A stretch of 64,000 nucleotides of DNA. It comes from JAHCHG01 sp965214585 (GTDB lineage: Bacteria; Acidobacteriota; Blastocatellia; Pyrinomonadales; Pyrinomonadaceae). The stretch covers positions 2,852,001 to 2,916,000 of the forward strand of contig OZ243957.1 in the NCBI GenBank assembly GCA_965214585.1. Direction: 5' to 3'. The notes under the pieces are model-generated. The model saw only the letters and a program-made list of their open reading frames with translations, was not told the DNA's origin and made no database searches. Position numbers and translations under genes: made by a program. Below, one piece after another: positions 51,254-60,613 of this stretch. Within the stretch, counting starts at the first letter, position 1. Each line of letters starts with the position of its first letter.

Positions 51254-51943
51254 TTAAATTGATTGAAGCAGATAAATCAGTCCGATGTAAAAAGGTCTGA
51301 TGATTAAGCCGAAAAGTCCCACATAAATAAATAACATTAAAATTATAAAACCAAACTGTTCGAGCATTGTGAAGACAGGCTCGGCACTTTCGGGCAGAAA
51401 CGTCTGCAAAATCTTGCTTCCGTCAAGCGGCGGAAACGGCAGTAAATTGAAAACCGCCAGAGATAAATTCAAAAGCATCATATCGCCGACGAAAATGACA
51501 AGCGGATTCGTGCTTGGTTCAAAAAAATCGCGCACGGTGAAGCCTTGCGTCATCATAATTTTTGCCAAGACGATTCCGATTATCATCAAAATCAGATTCG
51601 CCAGAACGCCCGCGACGGAAACCATCACGTTGCCCCATTTGTAATTCGTCCAATTGCGCGGATTTACGGGAGTCGGTTTTCCCCAGCCGATCAGCGGAAT
51701 CGAACCGAGTGCGCCGCCGACTGCGCCGAACAAAAAGGCGACAATCGGAATCAGAAGCGTTCCAATCGGGTCGGTGTGCGAGATCGGATTCAAGGTAACG
51801 CGACCGAGCATATAAGCCGTGTCGTCGCCGAATTTGTGCGACATCCAAGCGTGCGCCGCTTCGTGCGCCGAGATCGCCAAAAGCAGCACGACCATAAAAA
51901 TTACGAGATGGCTGATTAACGCCAATATATCAATTCCGCCCAT
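51254..51943 (-). CDS. Site-2 protease family membrane metallopeptidase (M50)
   Basis: 229 residues, polytopic. HEAAHAWMSHKFGD carries the HExxH zinc motif in the first helix; NLLPFPPLDGSKIL (the LDG motif) holds the third zinc ligand. Additional helices IFVGDMMLLNLSLAVFNLL and a C-terminal GFIILMLFIYVGLFGLIIRP. Cleaves membrane-embedded substrates; small rhomboid-like FtsH-independent subgroup lacking PDZ. Neighbour of trpS. Confidence 0.93.
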   Translation of the reverse strand: MGGIDILALISHLVIFMVVLLLAISAHEAAHAWMSHKFGDDTAYMLGRVTLNPISHTDPIGTLLIPIVAFLFGAVGGALGSIPLIGWGKPTPVNPRNWTNYKWGNVMVSVAGVLANLILMIIGIVLAKIMMTQGFTVRDFFEPSTNPLVIFVGDMMLLNLSLAVFNLLPFPPLDGSKILQTFLPESAEPVFTMLEQFGFIILMLFIYVGLFGLIIRPFYIGLIYLLQSI

Positions 51944-52132
51944 TTATAAAACTCCGAGAAATTTAAGTAAAAATCAAAATTATTGTGCCTTTATTTTAGT
52001 GTAAAAAAAATACGAATTAGTTGTTTTTACAAGTAAATTGTGCCATTCTTTTAACTCAAAGCAAAATCACTTAATAATAGTTTTGAACGGACGGCGAAAA
52101 ATTTCCGTTCGCACTTTAAATTTTAAAAGTTT

Positions 52133-53344
52133 ATGGAAAAACACATTGTCTGCATTGCCAGCGAATTTAAGGGCAATGAAGTTATCGAAGAATGCAAAAA
52201 GCAAAATTGGCGCGTTTCATTGGTTACGAGGGAAACTTATCGCAATGCGAAATGGAATTGGGAATATCTGGACGAATTTATCGTTGTTTCCGATCATTCG
52301 ACGGCGGAAGATTACGTCCGCGCCGCGTCGAATCTGGCGGGACAGCATCCGATTGACCGCATTATCGGCGTTGACGAATTTGACGTTTTAAATGCCGCAA
52401 AAGCCAGAGAACATCTGCAAATCGAAGGAATGACAACTTCGCACGCTTTGCGTTTCCGCGACAAACTGCGGATGCGAAACGTCGCTTCGGAGGCGAAAAT
52501 TCCGTGTCCCGAATTTGTATCCGCATTTTATCCCGCCGAAATCAATGAATATTTAGAGCGCGTTGCGCCGCCTTGGATCATCAAGCCGCGCACGGAAGTT
52601 TCCGCTTTCGGAATCCGCAAATGCGACGAAAAAGAGCAGGTTTGGGAAATTTTAAACGCTCTCGACGCGCGAAACACTTGGCGCGATCATCCGTCGCAGT
52701 ATCTGATCGAAAAATTTATCGAAGGCAGAGTTTTTCACGTTGATTCGGTGATCGAAAACGGAAAGATCGTCGCTTCGAGCGTCAGCGAATACGGCACGAC
52801 TCCGTTCAGCGTGGCTCATCACGGCGGAGTTTTTACGACCTCGACGGTTGACTATAAATCTAAGGAACGCAGGGAATTAGAGAAATTAAACAAAAATCTT
52901 CTAAAAGGTTTCGGACACGAAAACGGAGTCGCTCACGCGGAATTTTTATGCGCGGCGGAAGATGAAAAATTTTATCTGCTCGAAGTCGCGTGTCGAGTTG
53001 GCGGCGCGTATATCGCCGATGTCGCCGAACACGCCTGCGGTTTTAATTTATGGACGGAATGGGCGAAACTGACGATTGCCGACGAAGAAAATCCTTACGA
53101 AAAACCGAAAACGCGCAAGGAATACGCGGGTTTGGTTCTCGCTCTGGCAAATCAGGAAACCCCCGATATATCCGCTTATAATGATGAAGAAATCGTCTAT
53201 CGCGTAAGCAAGCCCAAGCGCGTCGGAATGATTTTTCGCTCGAAGAAAAAAGAAAGAATCGAAGAATTGCTCGAACAATACGCCCGGAAAATTACGAATG
53301 ATTTTCTGACAATTGCGCCGGTTAAGGAAAGACACGATGAATAA
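52133..53344 (+). CDS. ATP-grasp domain protein
   Basis: 403 residues. N-terminal preATP-grasp Rossmann-like domain (KHIVCIASEFKGNEVIEECK), then ATP-grasp: RFRDKLRMRNVASEAKIPCP, WIIKPRTEVSAFGIRKC (nucleotide-lysine segment), YLIEKFIEGRVFHVDSVIEN and the metal/glutamate region FYLLEVACRVGGAYIADVAE. Ligates a carboxylate to an amine or thiol nucleophile using ATP; substrate not predictable. Stands alone. Confidence 0.9.
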   Translation: MEKHIVCIASEFKGNEVIEECKKQNWRVSLVTRETYRNAKWNWEYLDEFIVVSDHSTAEDYVRAASNLAGQHPIDRIIGVDEFDVLNAAKAREHLQIEGMTTSHALRFRDKLRMRNVASEAKIPCPEFVSAFYPAEINEYLERVAPPWIIKPRTEVSAFGIRKCDEKEQVWEILNALDARNTWRDHPSQYLIEKFIEGRVFHVDSVIENGKIVASSVSEYGTTPFSVAHHGGVFTTSTVDYKSKERRELEKLNKNLLKGFGHENGVAHAEFLCAAEDEKFYLLEVACRVGGAYIADVAEHACGFNLWTEWAKLTIADEENPYEKPKTRKEYAGLVLALANQETPDISAYNDEEIVYRVSKPKRVGMIFRSKKKERIEELLEQYARKITNDFLTIAPVKERHDE

Positions 53345-53354
53345 GTTTTGTATT

Positions 53355-53516
53355 AGAAGCTGTTTGGAAACTCAAAAAAAAACGTAACGCCGGCATCTTG
53401 CCGCCAATTCGGGCGTTGTTTGCACGAATTTACGGGAAAAGCAGATAAATTTGGCGGCTGGAAGCCACCAAGACAGCCGGCTGGAAGCCTGCGATACAAT
53501 TACCAGACAGCTTCTT
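53355..53516. repeat. Inverted repeat with GCCGGCATCTTGCCG head
   Basis: Outer arms AGAAGCTGTTTGG (53355) and the complementary CCAGACAGCTTCT (near 53503). Inside, CGCCGGCATCTTGCCG matches 28145-28161, and GGCGGCTGGAAGCC forms further hairpins. No gene in 53345-53702. Confidence 0.65.
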
Positions 53517-53702
53517 AAAGTTTAATAATTAAAAAAACGGCTGAACTTCTGTAAAAAATTCGCCGATTCAAAGAAGCGAATATTCATTTGCAAGAAACTT
53601 TTTGAAACGGCGTTCTTTAATCAAATTGGAAGTGGAAAAATCTTTCAGCCAAATTTATAAAGGTAAAAATTCAAAAACAAAATGAGGATTCGGAAATAAT
53701 CT

Positions 53703-54944
53703 ATGTTGAGAAAAATATTAATTATATCGGTTTTAGGTGTATTCGTTTTGCTCGGTGCAGTTTCCTGCCGACAAAACACCGAAGAAAAAAACGCCGACGA
53801 ACAGACTAAAAGCGTCGAAACGGAAGAGGCGGAAGGAGAAGGATCACAACCGGATCAAACAACAACAGTAACAAAAAAGGAAAGAGATGATTTGGAAGGC
53901 GGCGTTTCCGTTCCAGCCAAGCGGGAAAACTTGACGGCTGCCGACCGCGCCGCCTTTTTGCGTGCCGTCGGTTTGAAGGAATATGCCGACGGTTCGGAAA
54001 GATTTCTCAAAGCCTTCGATTTTCTCAAAAATGCCGGAATGGATTTTTTTGAAATGGACGGCGGAAAGTATTTGGTCGAGATTATAGTTGATCCGGGCGC
54101 GAATCAAACAACGGCGGTTTACGCCGTGTATCAGGAAACCGCGCCGAACAAAGCGAAGGCGAAACTGCTTGAACTGACCAGATATTATTTGCAGTATTTT
54201 GGAAAAAACAACGAGCGTTTAGACAAAGGCGAGATCGTCAAATCAACGGGCAGCGAAATTGTCGGCAGTCCGAAATTTAACAAAGATACCAAAATTTTAA
54301 CAATCACCGCGTATGGACGCGGAACGGGCGGCTGCGGCAATCAGTCAAAATATAAAATCACGAATGATCGCGCTGAACTAATCGAGGCGCGTGATCAGAG
54401 ATGCACAAATACCAACGTCGAGCCGGAGAACTGGAAAAAGATTGATTTGGAGAAAGCCGAAAGCGCGGGCGGTGTCCGCGACGCGGATTTTTCTTATATG
54501 AAACCCGAACACATTGCGGTTCTCAAAGCGTGGCTGGCGAAACGCGAGGATAATCTGCATCTTGCGCGGTATGAATATGACAGTTCGAGTTCTCAAAAAT
54601 ATCTGCGCGAAGACGCGCCGGAACGCGATCCTTTTTACGTCTTCGGCGACTTTAATAAGAACGGAATCGAAGATTTCGCGGTAATTTTGGAAAATGAAGA
54701 TGCAAAAGTTGATCCGCGCACAAAAAGAGTGCCGAACGCGATGGCAGTTTTTGAAATGTCCGCGGCAAACAAAAACGGAAAACCAAACGCCGCATTTTTC
54801 TCGGCTCAAATTGATTCTCTTTTTATCATTCATCCCGTTAAAAACAACACTTTATCAATCGGTTCTTATCCTTCCGACGACGGATTTTATCTCGCTCCAA
54901 AAGATAATTCTTACGCGGTAAAAGCGATGTTGAAAGACTTTTAG
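53703..54944 (+). CDS. Hypothetical lipoprotein
   Basis: 413 residues. Signal peptide LIISVLGVFVLLGAVSC with a lipobox ending in Cys, so it should be lipidated and anchored. A ~40-residue acidic, Thr/Gln-rich linker follows (EEAEGEGSQPDQTTT). The folded part contains beta-rich segments (KYLVEIIVDPGANQTTAVYA, ILTITAYGRGTGGCGNQSKY, DPFYVFGDFNKNGIEDFAVI), the last resembling a VCBS/FG-GAP-like calcium loop (DFNKNGIEDF). Function unknown. Confidence 0.8.
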   Translation: MLRKILIISVLGVFVLLGAVSCRQNTEEKNADEQTKSVETEEAEGEGSQPDQTTTVTKKERDDLEGGVSVPAKRENLTAADRAAFLRAVGLKEYADGSERFLKAFDFLKNAGMDFFEMDGGKYLVEIIVDPGANQTTAVYAVYQETAPNKAKAKLLELTRYYLQYFGKNNERLDKGEIVKSTGSEIVGSPKFNKDTKILTITAYGRGTGGCGNQSKYKITNDRAELIEARDQRCTNTNVEPENWKKIDLEKAESAGGVRDADFSYMKPEHIAVLKAWLAKREDNLHLARYEYDSSSSQKYLREDAPERDPFYVFGDFNKNGIEDFAVILENEDAKVDPRTKRVPNAMAVFEMSAANKNGKPNAAFFSAQIDSLFIIHPVKNNTLSIGSYPSDDGFYLAPKDNSYAVKAMLKDF

Positions 54945-54992
54945 CGATAAGTGTAAGTTTCGGCGGTATTCACGGAATTATATCGGTAATAA

Positions 54993-55129
54993 TACCAAGT
55001 TGCGTGAAAAAAAGGAAAGGCGGAAACCCGACAGTAATGGAGGGTGCTGTTTTTAATATCAACTTTTAAGTTTTCAAACAGCACCCTTGTTGACACGCGG
55101 GTTTCCGCCTTTATTCACGCAACTTGGTA
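54993..55129. mobile_element. 137-bp palindromic MITE-like element, copy 2
   Basis: Reverse-oriented, identical copy of 45485-45621. Flanked by TAA at 54990-54992 and TAA at 55130-55132. Followed at once by a perfect 58-bp palindrome. Confidence 0.9.
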
Positions 55130-55130
55130 T

Positions 55131-55188
55131 AAAGAAAGCTCACCGATAAAGTTTTGCAATTGCAAAACTTTATCGGTGAGCTTTCTTT
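55131..55188. repeat. Perfect 58-bp palindrome
   Basis: 29-nt arms starting AAAGAAAGCTCACCGATAAA, no loop; centre GCAATTGC. Ends in TTTCTTTTAT, so on the plus strand it could terminate transcription. Confidence 0.85.
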
Positions 55189-55215
55189 TATAGCGGTTTA
55201 AGTTTGGATATATGG

Positions 55216-55287
55216 TAAGAGTAACGCCTTTAGCCGAGAAAACGCTAGCGAAGCGCGTCGAAATCACCACTAAAGGCGTTACTCTTA
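55216..55287. repeat. Inverted repeat of the AGAGTAACG family
   Basis: Arms TAAGAGTAACGCCTTTAG (55216-55233) and CTAAAGGCGTTACTCTTA (55270-55287). Same words as 22541-22626 and 26199-26224. Confidence 0.8.
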
Positions 55288-55355
55288 ACCCTACGCCAAT
55301 TCTTAAATTGCTCTAAACCGCGCTCGGCTGAAAATCAACGAACGACACCTGAAAC

Positions 55356-56807
55356 TTATTTATACATCACCTTCAAAAGTTGATCGGCGAGAGGCGAATT
55401 AAGACCGCGAAGAACATTATATTCAGCCGTCGCGCCCGCTTTGTCGCCGTTCTTTAGGTAACTTAAACCGAGATTATAGTGCGCCTTTTCATATTTCGGA
55501 TCAATTCGCAAACTCTGCTTGAAAGCAGTAATGGCGTTTTTGTATTTGCCAAGATCGTAATAAGAGAGTCCTAAATTATAATGCGCCGTTGAATAGTTGG
55601 GAGAAATTTTTATCGCCCGTTCGAGCCATTCGACGGCGAGTTTCGGTTTGCCGAGGATAATGGATACGACCGCCATTCCGTTATAATTTGTCGCGTCGTT
55701 CGGTTTGCGGTTGATGGCTTGACGAAAAACCGCGACGGCATCATCGTAACGCTTTGAATCGAAATAAGCGTAAGCCAATTCCGTGTATGCTCTGTCGAAA
55801 TTCGGCACTAATGAAATTAAATTTCTATACATTTGAATCGCTTCGGGCAGGCGGTTCAACTTTTTCAGCGACTGAGCCGCGTAGTAACGAGGCAGAGGTA
55901 GGCGCGGATCCGATTTGATAACGTCATCCAAAATCTTGAGTGCTTCGGTATAATTGCCTAAACGATTTTGACATTGAGCGATCTCAGCCCACGCTAAAAG
56001 GTAATCGTTTTTGATGCGAACCGCCATACTGAACTGCGGAATCGCTTCCTTACATTTACCGGCATCCGCCAGCGACAAGCCCGCATCATAAAATTTTTTA
56101 GCCGCCGCCGCTTTTTGCGCGGCGGTATCGGTGGCGAGTTTGGCAAGTGAAACGGGCGCGTGCGGCTGCAAGGCGAGAACCATTTTTCCAGGAACGGCAA
56201 AGTTTATATTTTGCGCGTCCGTTCTGCCGCTGACGGCTACGCCGATAACTTCGCCGCGCATATTAAGAACCGGACCGCCGCTGCTGCCGGGCGAAATCGG
56301 AACGGTCATTTGAATTCTCGAATCAAAACCGTCGCCCTGTCGAAGTGCGGAAATAATCCCGTCGGAAATCGTCCAGTCAAGCCCGCGCGGATTACCGATG
56401 GCAATCACGCGCTCGCCTTGTTCGGGCAGTTTACCGCTGACTCTAAGCGCGGGAACGGAAACGTCGCTCGGTATTCTGATTTGAAGCATTGCCAAGTCCG
56501 CTTCCACATCGTAAGCGATAACGCCTTGAATATTATAAGTCTGCCCGCTGACCAGTTTGACCGCGCCGACGTGCATACCGCTTATTACATGATAATTTGT
56601 GATAACACGATTGGGAGCGATAAAAAAACCGCTGCCGATTCCGCCTCTGCCGTCGTTTATATCATCATCAACGCTAATGAACACTACGGACTGCTTTGCC
56701 GTCCGAACAATGTCCCGGACATCTGCAACCTGCTGTTGAGCCAATGCCGAAATTACCAGAATTAAGGACACAACAATCAATTTTGCCGCATTGTTTATCT
56801 TTTCCAT
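55356..56807 (-). CDS. HtrA/Deg-type trypsin-like protease with TPR tail
   Basis: 483 residues. Signal peptide (LIVVSLILVISALAQ). Protease triad: His73 in ITNYHVISG, Asp104 in DVEADLAMLQI, Ser176 in PGSSGGPVLNMRG. Instead of PDZ domains, the C-terminal half (~230-480) is a row of TPRs (LLAWAEIAQCQNRLGNYTEA, YSTAHYNLGLSYYDLGKYKN, YEKAHYNLGLSYLKNGDKAG). A periplasmic or secreted quality-control protease with a protein-docking tail; architecture differs from DegP. Transcribed alone. Confidence 0.92.
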   Translation of the reverse strand: MEKINNAAKLIVVSLILVISALAQQQVADVRDIVRTAKQSVVFISVDDDINDGRGGIGSGFFIAPNRVITNYHVISGMHVGAVKLVSGQTYNIQGVIAYDVEADLAMLQIRIPSDVSVPALRVSGKLPEQGERVIAIGNPRGLDWTISDGIISALRQGDGFDSRIQMTVPISPGSSGGPVLNMRGEVIGVAVSGRTDAQNINFAVPGKMVLALQPHAPVSLAKLATDTAAQKAAAAKKFYDAGLSLADAGKCKEAIPQFSMAVRIKNDYLLAWAEIAQCQNRLGNYTEALKILDDVIKSDPRLPLPRYYAAQSLKKLNRLPEAIQMYRNLISLVPNFDRAYTELAYAYFDSKRYDDAVAVFRQAINRKPNDATNYNGMAVVSIILGKPKLAVEWLERAIKISPNYSTAHYNLGLSYYDLGKYKNAITAFKQSLRIDPKYEKAHYNLGLSYLKNGDKAGATAEYNVLRGLNSPLADQLLKVMYK

Positions 56808-56989
56808 AAATTTATATCTTTTGTAAAACGGATGTTTGGTAAACTAATTATTAGCATTTTCCAAACCGATTTGCAAATAATTTTTCGGCGGGCGATCAAT
56901 CCGGAACCCGTATTGACGAAAGGCAGAGTTGAATTGCTGATTTTCATCGCTGGACTCGAATACTTCTTTTCGCTATTCTTACTCTTTTT

Positions 56990-58207
56990 ATGAAGGTTGA
57001 AGTAAAACGAAATCCCGAAGTTTTGGAACACGATCTGAATCAGTATTTCGGCGAACTTTTAAAATATAATTCGATTGGAAAAGCCGAAAAATCCGAAGTT
57101 TATCAGAAGCTCAGCGGCAAGGTTCTGGAAATTCTAAACGCGGTCGTGCAGGAAGGTTTCGCTGAAAAAGCGAGCCTCGAAGAAATTGCCGAATCGGTAG
57201 ATCGCGTGAAAACGGTTGCGTGGAACATCGAGCGCGGCAGGGTTTTCGAGGGAATTTTAGACGCGCTTGAAAATCACGAAAAGTTAAAAGATAAGGATTT
57301 ATATTTGCTGACCGAATTGGACTACGGAATGGCGCGAAGCGGAAATCGGTTTGTGGCGCGGGAAATTGCGAAAAAATTGAATTTGAATTACGCTTTTGCG
57401 CCGGTTTATATTGCCTTGCAAAAGGGAAGCGGCGTTGAGGCGGAAGCCGAAGGCGAGAACGAGCAGTCAATTCACGGGCTGGCGATGTTTTCAAAATATC
57501 CGCTGAGAAATGTTCACGCGATTCCGCTTCCGAACGGGAAAGATAAAATGAAAGGCGTGGAAAAACGGCTCGGATATTTACGCGCTCTGATCGCCGATGT
57601 CGCGCATCCGGCGGGAACTTTTCGCGCCGTAACGGTTCATTTAGACGTTCATTGTTCGAGAAAACACCGCGAATTGCAGGCGAAAATTATTCTCGATCAT
57701 CTGGAACGCCTGCCGCGTCTGCCGACGATTATCGGCGGCGATTTTAATACGACGACTTACAACGCGCAAAACGCGACGGCGGCGATCTTAGGTTTTTGGC
57801 ATCGCGTGATGATGGGCGTGAAAAATGTCGCTGCAAATCATTATCCGCATCCCGAAAGGCGTTTCGAGCGCGGTTTATTTGAAGAATTTTTTAATCACGG
57901 ATACGAATATAAACCCTTTAACGAGATCGGTGTCGGCACACTGCATTATGATATGGAAAACGCGGCGTATAATATGAATCTCGGCGATTGGGTCCCGAAA
58001 TGGTGTTTCCCTTTTATTTTCTGGGCTTCAAAACGCGCGGGCGGCAAGTTTTCTCTGCGCTTGGATTGGTTTTTCGGCAGACGAATCGAACTCGCCGAAG
58101 GAGCAAAACCCGAAACAATCGGGAATTTAGCAGATAAAGATGGAACGCCGCTTTCCGATCACGATGCGATTGCGATAGAATTTGTGCCTAAGGGGAAATT
58201 CAGTTAG
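56990..58207 (+). CDS. Endonuclease/exonuclease/phosphatase-family protein
   Basis: 405 residues. EEP fold: KTVAWNIERGRVFEGIL, TELDYGMARSGNRFVAREIA, VTVHLDVHCSRKHRELQAKI, IIGGDFNTTTYNA and the C-terminal LSDHDAIAIEF, giving the catalytic Asn, Glu, Asp and His set. An N-terminal helical extension of ~75 residues precedes the domain. Could be a phosphodiesterase or nuclease; no signal peptide. Its TAG stop is the first unit of a heptamer repeat. Confidence 0.9.
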   Translation: MKVEVKRNPEVLEHDLNQYFGELLKYNSIGKAEKSEVYQKLSGKVLEILNAVVQEGFAEKASLEEIAESVDRVKTVAWNIERGRVFEGILDALENHEKLKDKDLYLLTELDYGMARSGNRFVAREIAKKLNLNYAFAPVYIALQKGSGVEAEAEGENEQSIHGLAMFSKYPLRNVHAIPLPNGKDKMKGVEKRLGYLRALIADVAHPAGTFRAVTVHLDVHCSRKHRELQAKIILDHLERLPRLPTIIGGDFNTTTYNAQNATAAILGFWHRVMMGVKNVAANHYPHPERRFERGLFEEFFNHGYEYKPFNEIGVGTLHYDMENAAYNMNLGDWVPKWCFPFIFWASKRAGGKFSLRLDWFFGRRIELAEGAKPETIGNLADKDGTPLSDHDAIAIEFVPKGKFS

Positions 58208-58312
58208 CGGTTAGCTGTTAGCCGTTAGTTGTGTTTTTTGTGGAACGTATGAGATTCCACCAAATAAGTTAGTAGAATGAATAGCTAACAGCTAACTATT
58301 AACATTTTCTAG
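58202..58312. repeat. xxGTTAG heptamer repeats, inverted pair
   Basis: 58201-58228 reads CAGTTAG, CGGTTAG, CTGTTAG, CCGTTAG. 58281-58305 carries ATAGCTA, ACAGCTA, ACTATTA. It overlaps the EEP-gene stop and ends shortly before the next gene's ribosome site. Confidence 0.85.
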
Positions 58313-58325
58313 GAGAAAAATTATT

Positions 58326-58580
58326 ATGTCAGAAGTCAGTTTTTGTCAGACAATGAGTTTTGAAGCCGACGGTTTTGAATATGAAACCGTCAATCACGAT
58401 AACGGAAATGCCACGATGATAAAATTTCCGGTGGACGAATCAAGATACAGTCCGGGCGATGTGGTCGTAGTTTTGGACGGCGAAGATATTGTTTTTCACG
58501 GAGTTCTCGGAAAAATCGAGGACGGCGAGGCGTATGCTTACGATCCGAAAGGCTCGCTGCTTCCGGCAACGGTTCAGTAG
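58326..58580 (+). CDS. Small hypothetical protein
   Basis: 84 residues, mostly beta (FEADGFEYETVNHDNGNATM, GDVVVVLDGEDIVFHGVLGK). AGGAG lies about eleven bases upstream. Resembles a small beta-barrel/S24-like domain but without catalytic residues. Family not recognised. Confidence 0.7.
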   Translation: MSEVSFCQTMSFEADGFEYETVNHDNGNATMIKFPVDESRYSPGDVVVVLDGEDIVFHGVLGKIEDGEAYAYDPKGSLLPATVQ

Positions 58581-58664
58581 AGTTTCGGACTTTTGAAAGT
58601 TTTAGAGTTGAGGGAATAACTCGAAACAAATATCTGACTCTTATAAAAAGTGAGTCTTAAAACT

Positions 58665-60506
58665 CTAATTGTTTTTGAATCCTTTGATCTTTAGAACATT
58701 GTTTATTTTTTCGCCGCGTCCGACAGCGAATGTTTTGCCGTCAGGCGAAAGACTTAAATTGCTGATCTGCTGTGATTCAAAATTTGTTATTGAATTAATT
58801 GATTTATCTGCCAACGAATAAAATTCGATGTTTGTTACGGTTTCTCCCGAACTTAGAAGATAAATGCCGAGGTTGTCGTTTCTCCAACGAGATGCGTTTT
58901 GTCCGGCTGGAAGAAAATCCATAATTTCCGCTTTGCCGTCTGCTTCAAGCGACAGGAGAACTTGTTTCCACTGGTTTTCATTTATTTCATTTTTGTCGTA
59001 ATAGCTGGCGATAATATATCCAATATCGTAAGAAACAGCGATGGGTGCGGCATTTTCCATTAACTTCACAGGCTTGCCGCCGTTTAGGTTTTTTCTCCAC
59101 AAATGTTTCGCTTCCTGATAAAACAACCGATTGCCGTCGTTTGAAATTACCGGAAATTCTTCACCGCTTCCGTCGGAAATTTGCTGTAAATTTGTCCCGT
59201 CTATATCTACCTGCCAAATGTGCCGAATGCCCGTTCGGTCGGATGAAAAAAATACTGATTTACCGTCGGGCGCAACATCGGGAAACTGATTCCACGCTCC
59301 TTGGTCAAAAGTTAATTGCGTTGTCCGGCGGGTTTCAATGTTCATCTTCCACAGATTTCCTGCCATTAATCCCTCAATCTGAACGTAAATCAGATTCTTG
59401 CCGTCCGGTGTCCAGTCAAGTCCCATAAAACCGCGCTTTATCGTCGTGCTGTCAGTTAATTTGATAACTTGTTCGGGATTTTTAACCGGGATCAGCTGTA
59501 AGTTACTAAGATGCTGATTGACGGTGGCGATGATAAATTCTGAATCGGGCGCAAGTCGAAATTCGGTGTAATTATTGTTGTCATTGGTAATTGGCACGGC
59601 TGCACCGCTTGGATAATCAAGATGCCAAAGTTGCAGCGGCATATCCGGTTTCTCCTGCACGAGCGCAACAAATCCTGCGCTGTCCGCGAGCCAATAGGCT
59701 TGAAAGGCAATTTTCCAATCGGGCGCGTTTAATTTTTTAATGCTGCCGTCGCGGACATCTACTTCGACAAAATATGTGTCCGGTTTTTCGTCTTTGACTC
59801 TATTGAAAACTGATGCGGCTATCTTTTGTCCGTCGGGCGACCACGCCGGAGCAACTCCCCAAACCCGAAAATCCAGTTTTTTGCCGCCCTCGGAAACGAT
59901 TCTTTCGCCGCTTCCATCTTTGCGGCAGACAAGTAAATATCTGCTGTCCGTCTGCGGATGATAGCGAAAATATGCGAGCCATTCGCCGTCGAACGAGATG
60001 GAAAAATTTTGATTGACATTAGTTGCGATTTTTTGCGAAGTGCCGCCGAAAATGGGCGTTTTATAAACGGTGCTTTCCTGTCCGCCGTCGCGTGCCGCGT
60101 AATATAAATAATTGCCGTCTTTTGAAAATTGCGGCGAGCGAATTTCATATTTTTTCGGCGAAACGACTTGGGTTATGCTGCCCGTTTCGATGTTTTGCAG
60201 AACGATACTGTATAAATCCTTATCGCTGATAATGTATGCAATAAACTGTTTGTCGGGTGAGATTGAGGGGAAAAAAGTTTTTCCCGATTCGGTCAGAAAC
60301 TCGAATTCCAAAACCGAACGCGCTCCGAATTTGCCGGAGGAAGAATTGAAATAACCGGCTTGCCAAACTCCAAAAGCCGCGCCTGCCGCAACGAGCAAAC
60401 AAACTAATCCTGTCAATAAAGGATTTGAAATCGGGAAACGATTGAATTTCGGTTTGCTCTGCTCAATTTGTTTTGTTTGAATTGAAGGGATAGGTGATGA
60501 TTTCAC
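58665..60506 (-). CDS. TolB-like beta-propeller membrane protein, probably missing its N-terminal regulatory domain
   Basis: 613 residues from GTG 60506. One membrane helix (LLTGLVCLLVAAGAAFGVW) at ~30-50, then WD40/PD40-type propeller blades (FFPSISPDKQFIAYI, APAWSPDGQKIAASVF, GLDWTPDGKNLIYVQ, FPDVAPDGKSVFFSSDRTG). In Acidobacteriota this propeller normally follows a winged-helix (CadC-like) or kinase domain; here only a short linker precedes the TM helix, and an in-frame TAA blocks extension. The 5' end abuts the phage-like region, suggesting truncation by an insertion. Confidence 0.85.
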   Translation of the reverse strand: MKSSPIPSIQTKQIEQSKPKFNRFPISNPLLTGLVCLLVAAGAAFGVWQAGYFNSSSGKFGARSVLEFEFLTESGKTFFPSISPDKQFIAYIISDKDLYSIVLQNIETGSITQVVSPKKYEIRSPQFSKDGNYLYYAARDGGQESTVYKTPIFGGTSQKIATNVNQNFSISFDGEWLAYFRYHPQTDSRYLLVCRKDGSGERIVSEGGKKLDFRVWGVAPAWSPDGQKIAASVFNRVKDEKPDTYFVEVDVRDGSIKKLNAPDWKIAFQAYWLADSAGFVALVQEKPDMPLQLWHLDYPSGAAVPITNDNNNYTEFRLAPDSEFIIATVNQHLSNLQLIPVKNPEQVIKLTDSTTIKRGFMGLDWTPDGKNLIYVQIEGLMAGNLWKMNIETRRTTQLTFDQGAWNQFPDVAPDGKSVFFSSDRTGIRHIWQVDIDGTNLQQISDGSGEEFPVISNDGNRLFYQEAKHLWRKNLNGGKPVKLMENAAPIAVSYDIGYIIASYYDKNEINENQWKQVLLSLEADGKAEIMDFLPAGQNASRWRNDNLGIYLLSSGETVTNIEFYSLADKSINSITNFESQQISNLSLSPDGKTFAVGRGEKINNVLKIKGFKNN

Positions 60507-60613
60507 CCTTTCAAACGTGATGATGGTTAGAATTTAAAGAATATTTTGAGAATTTTGGTAAAAGTTTTTTGACTCACTCAAATTTAAATTCTGATGGTTA
60601 TCATCTTTCTGTT

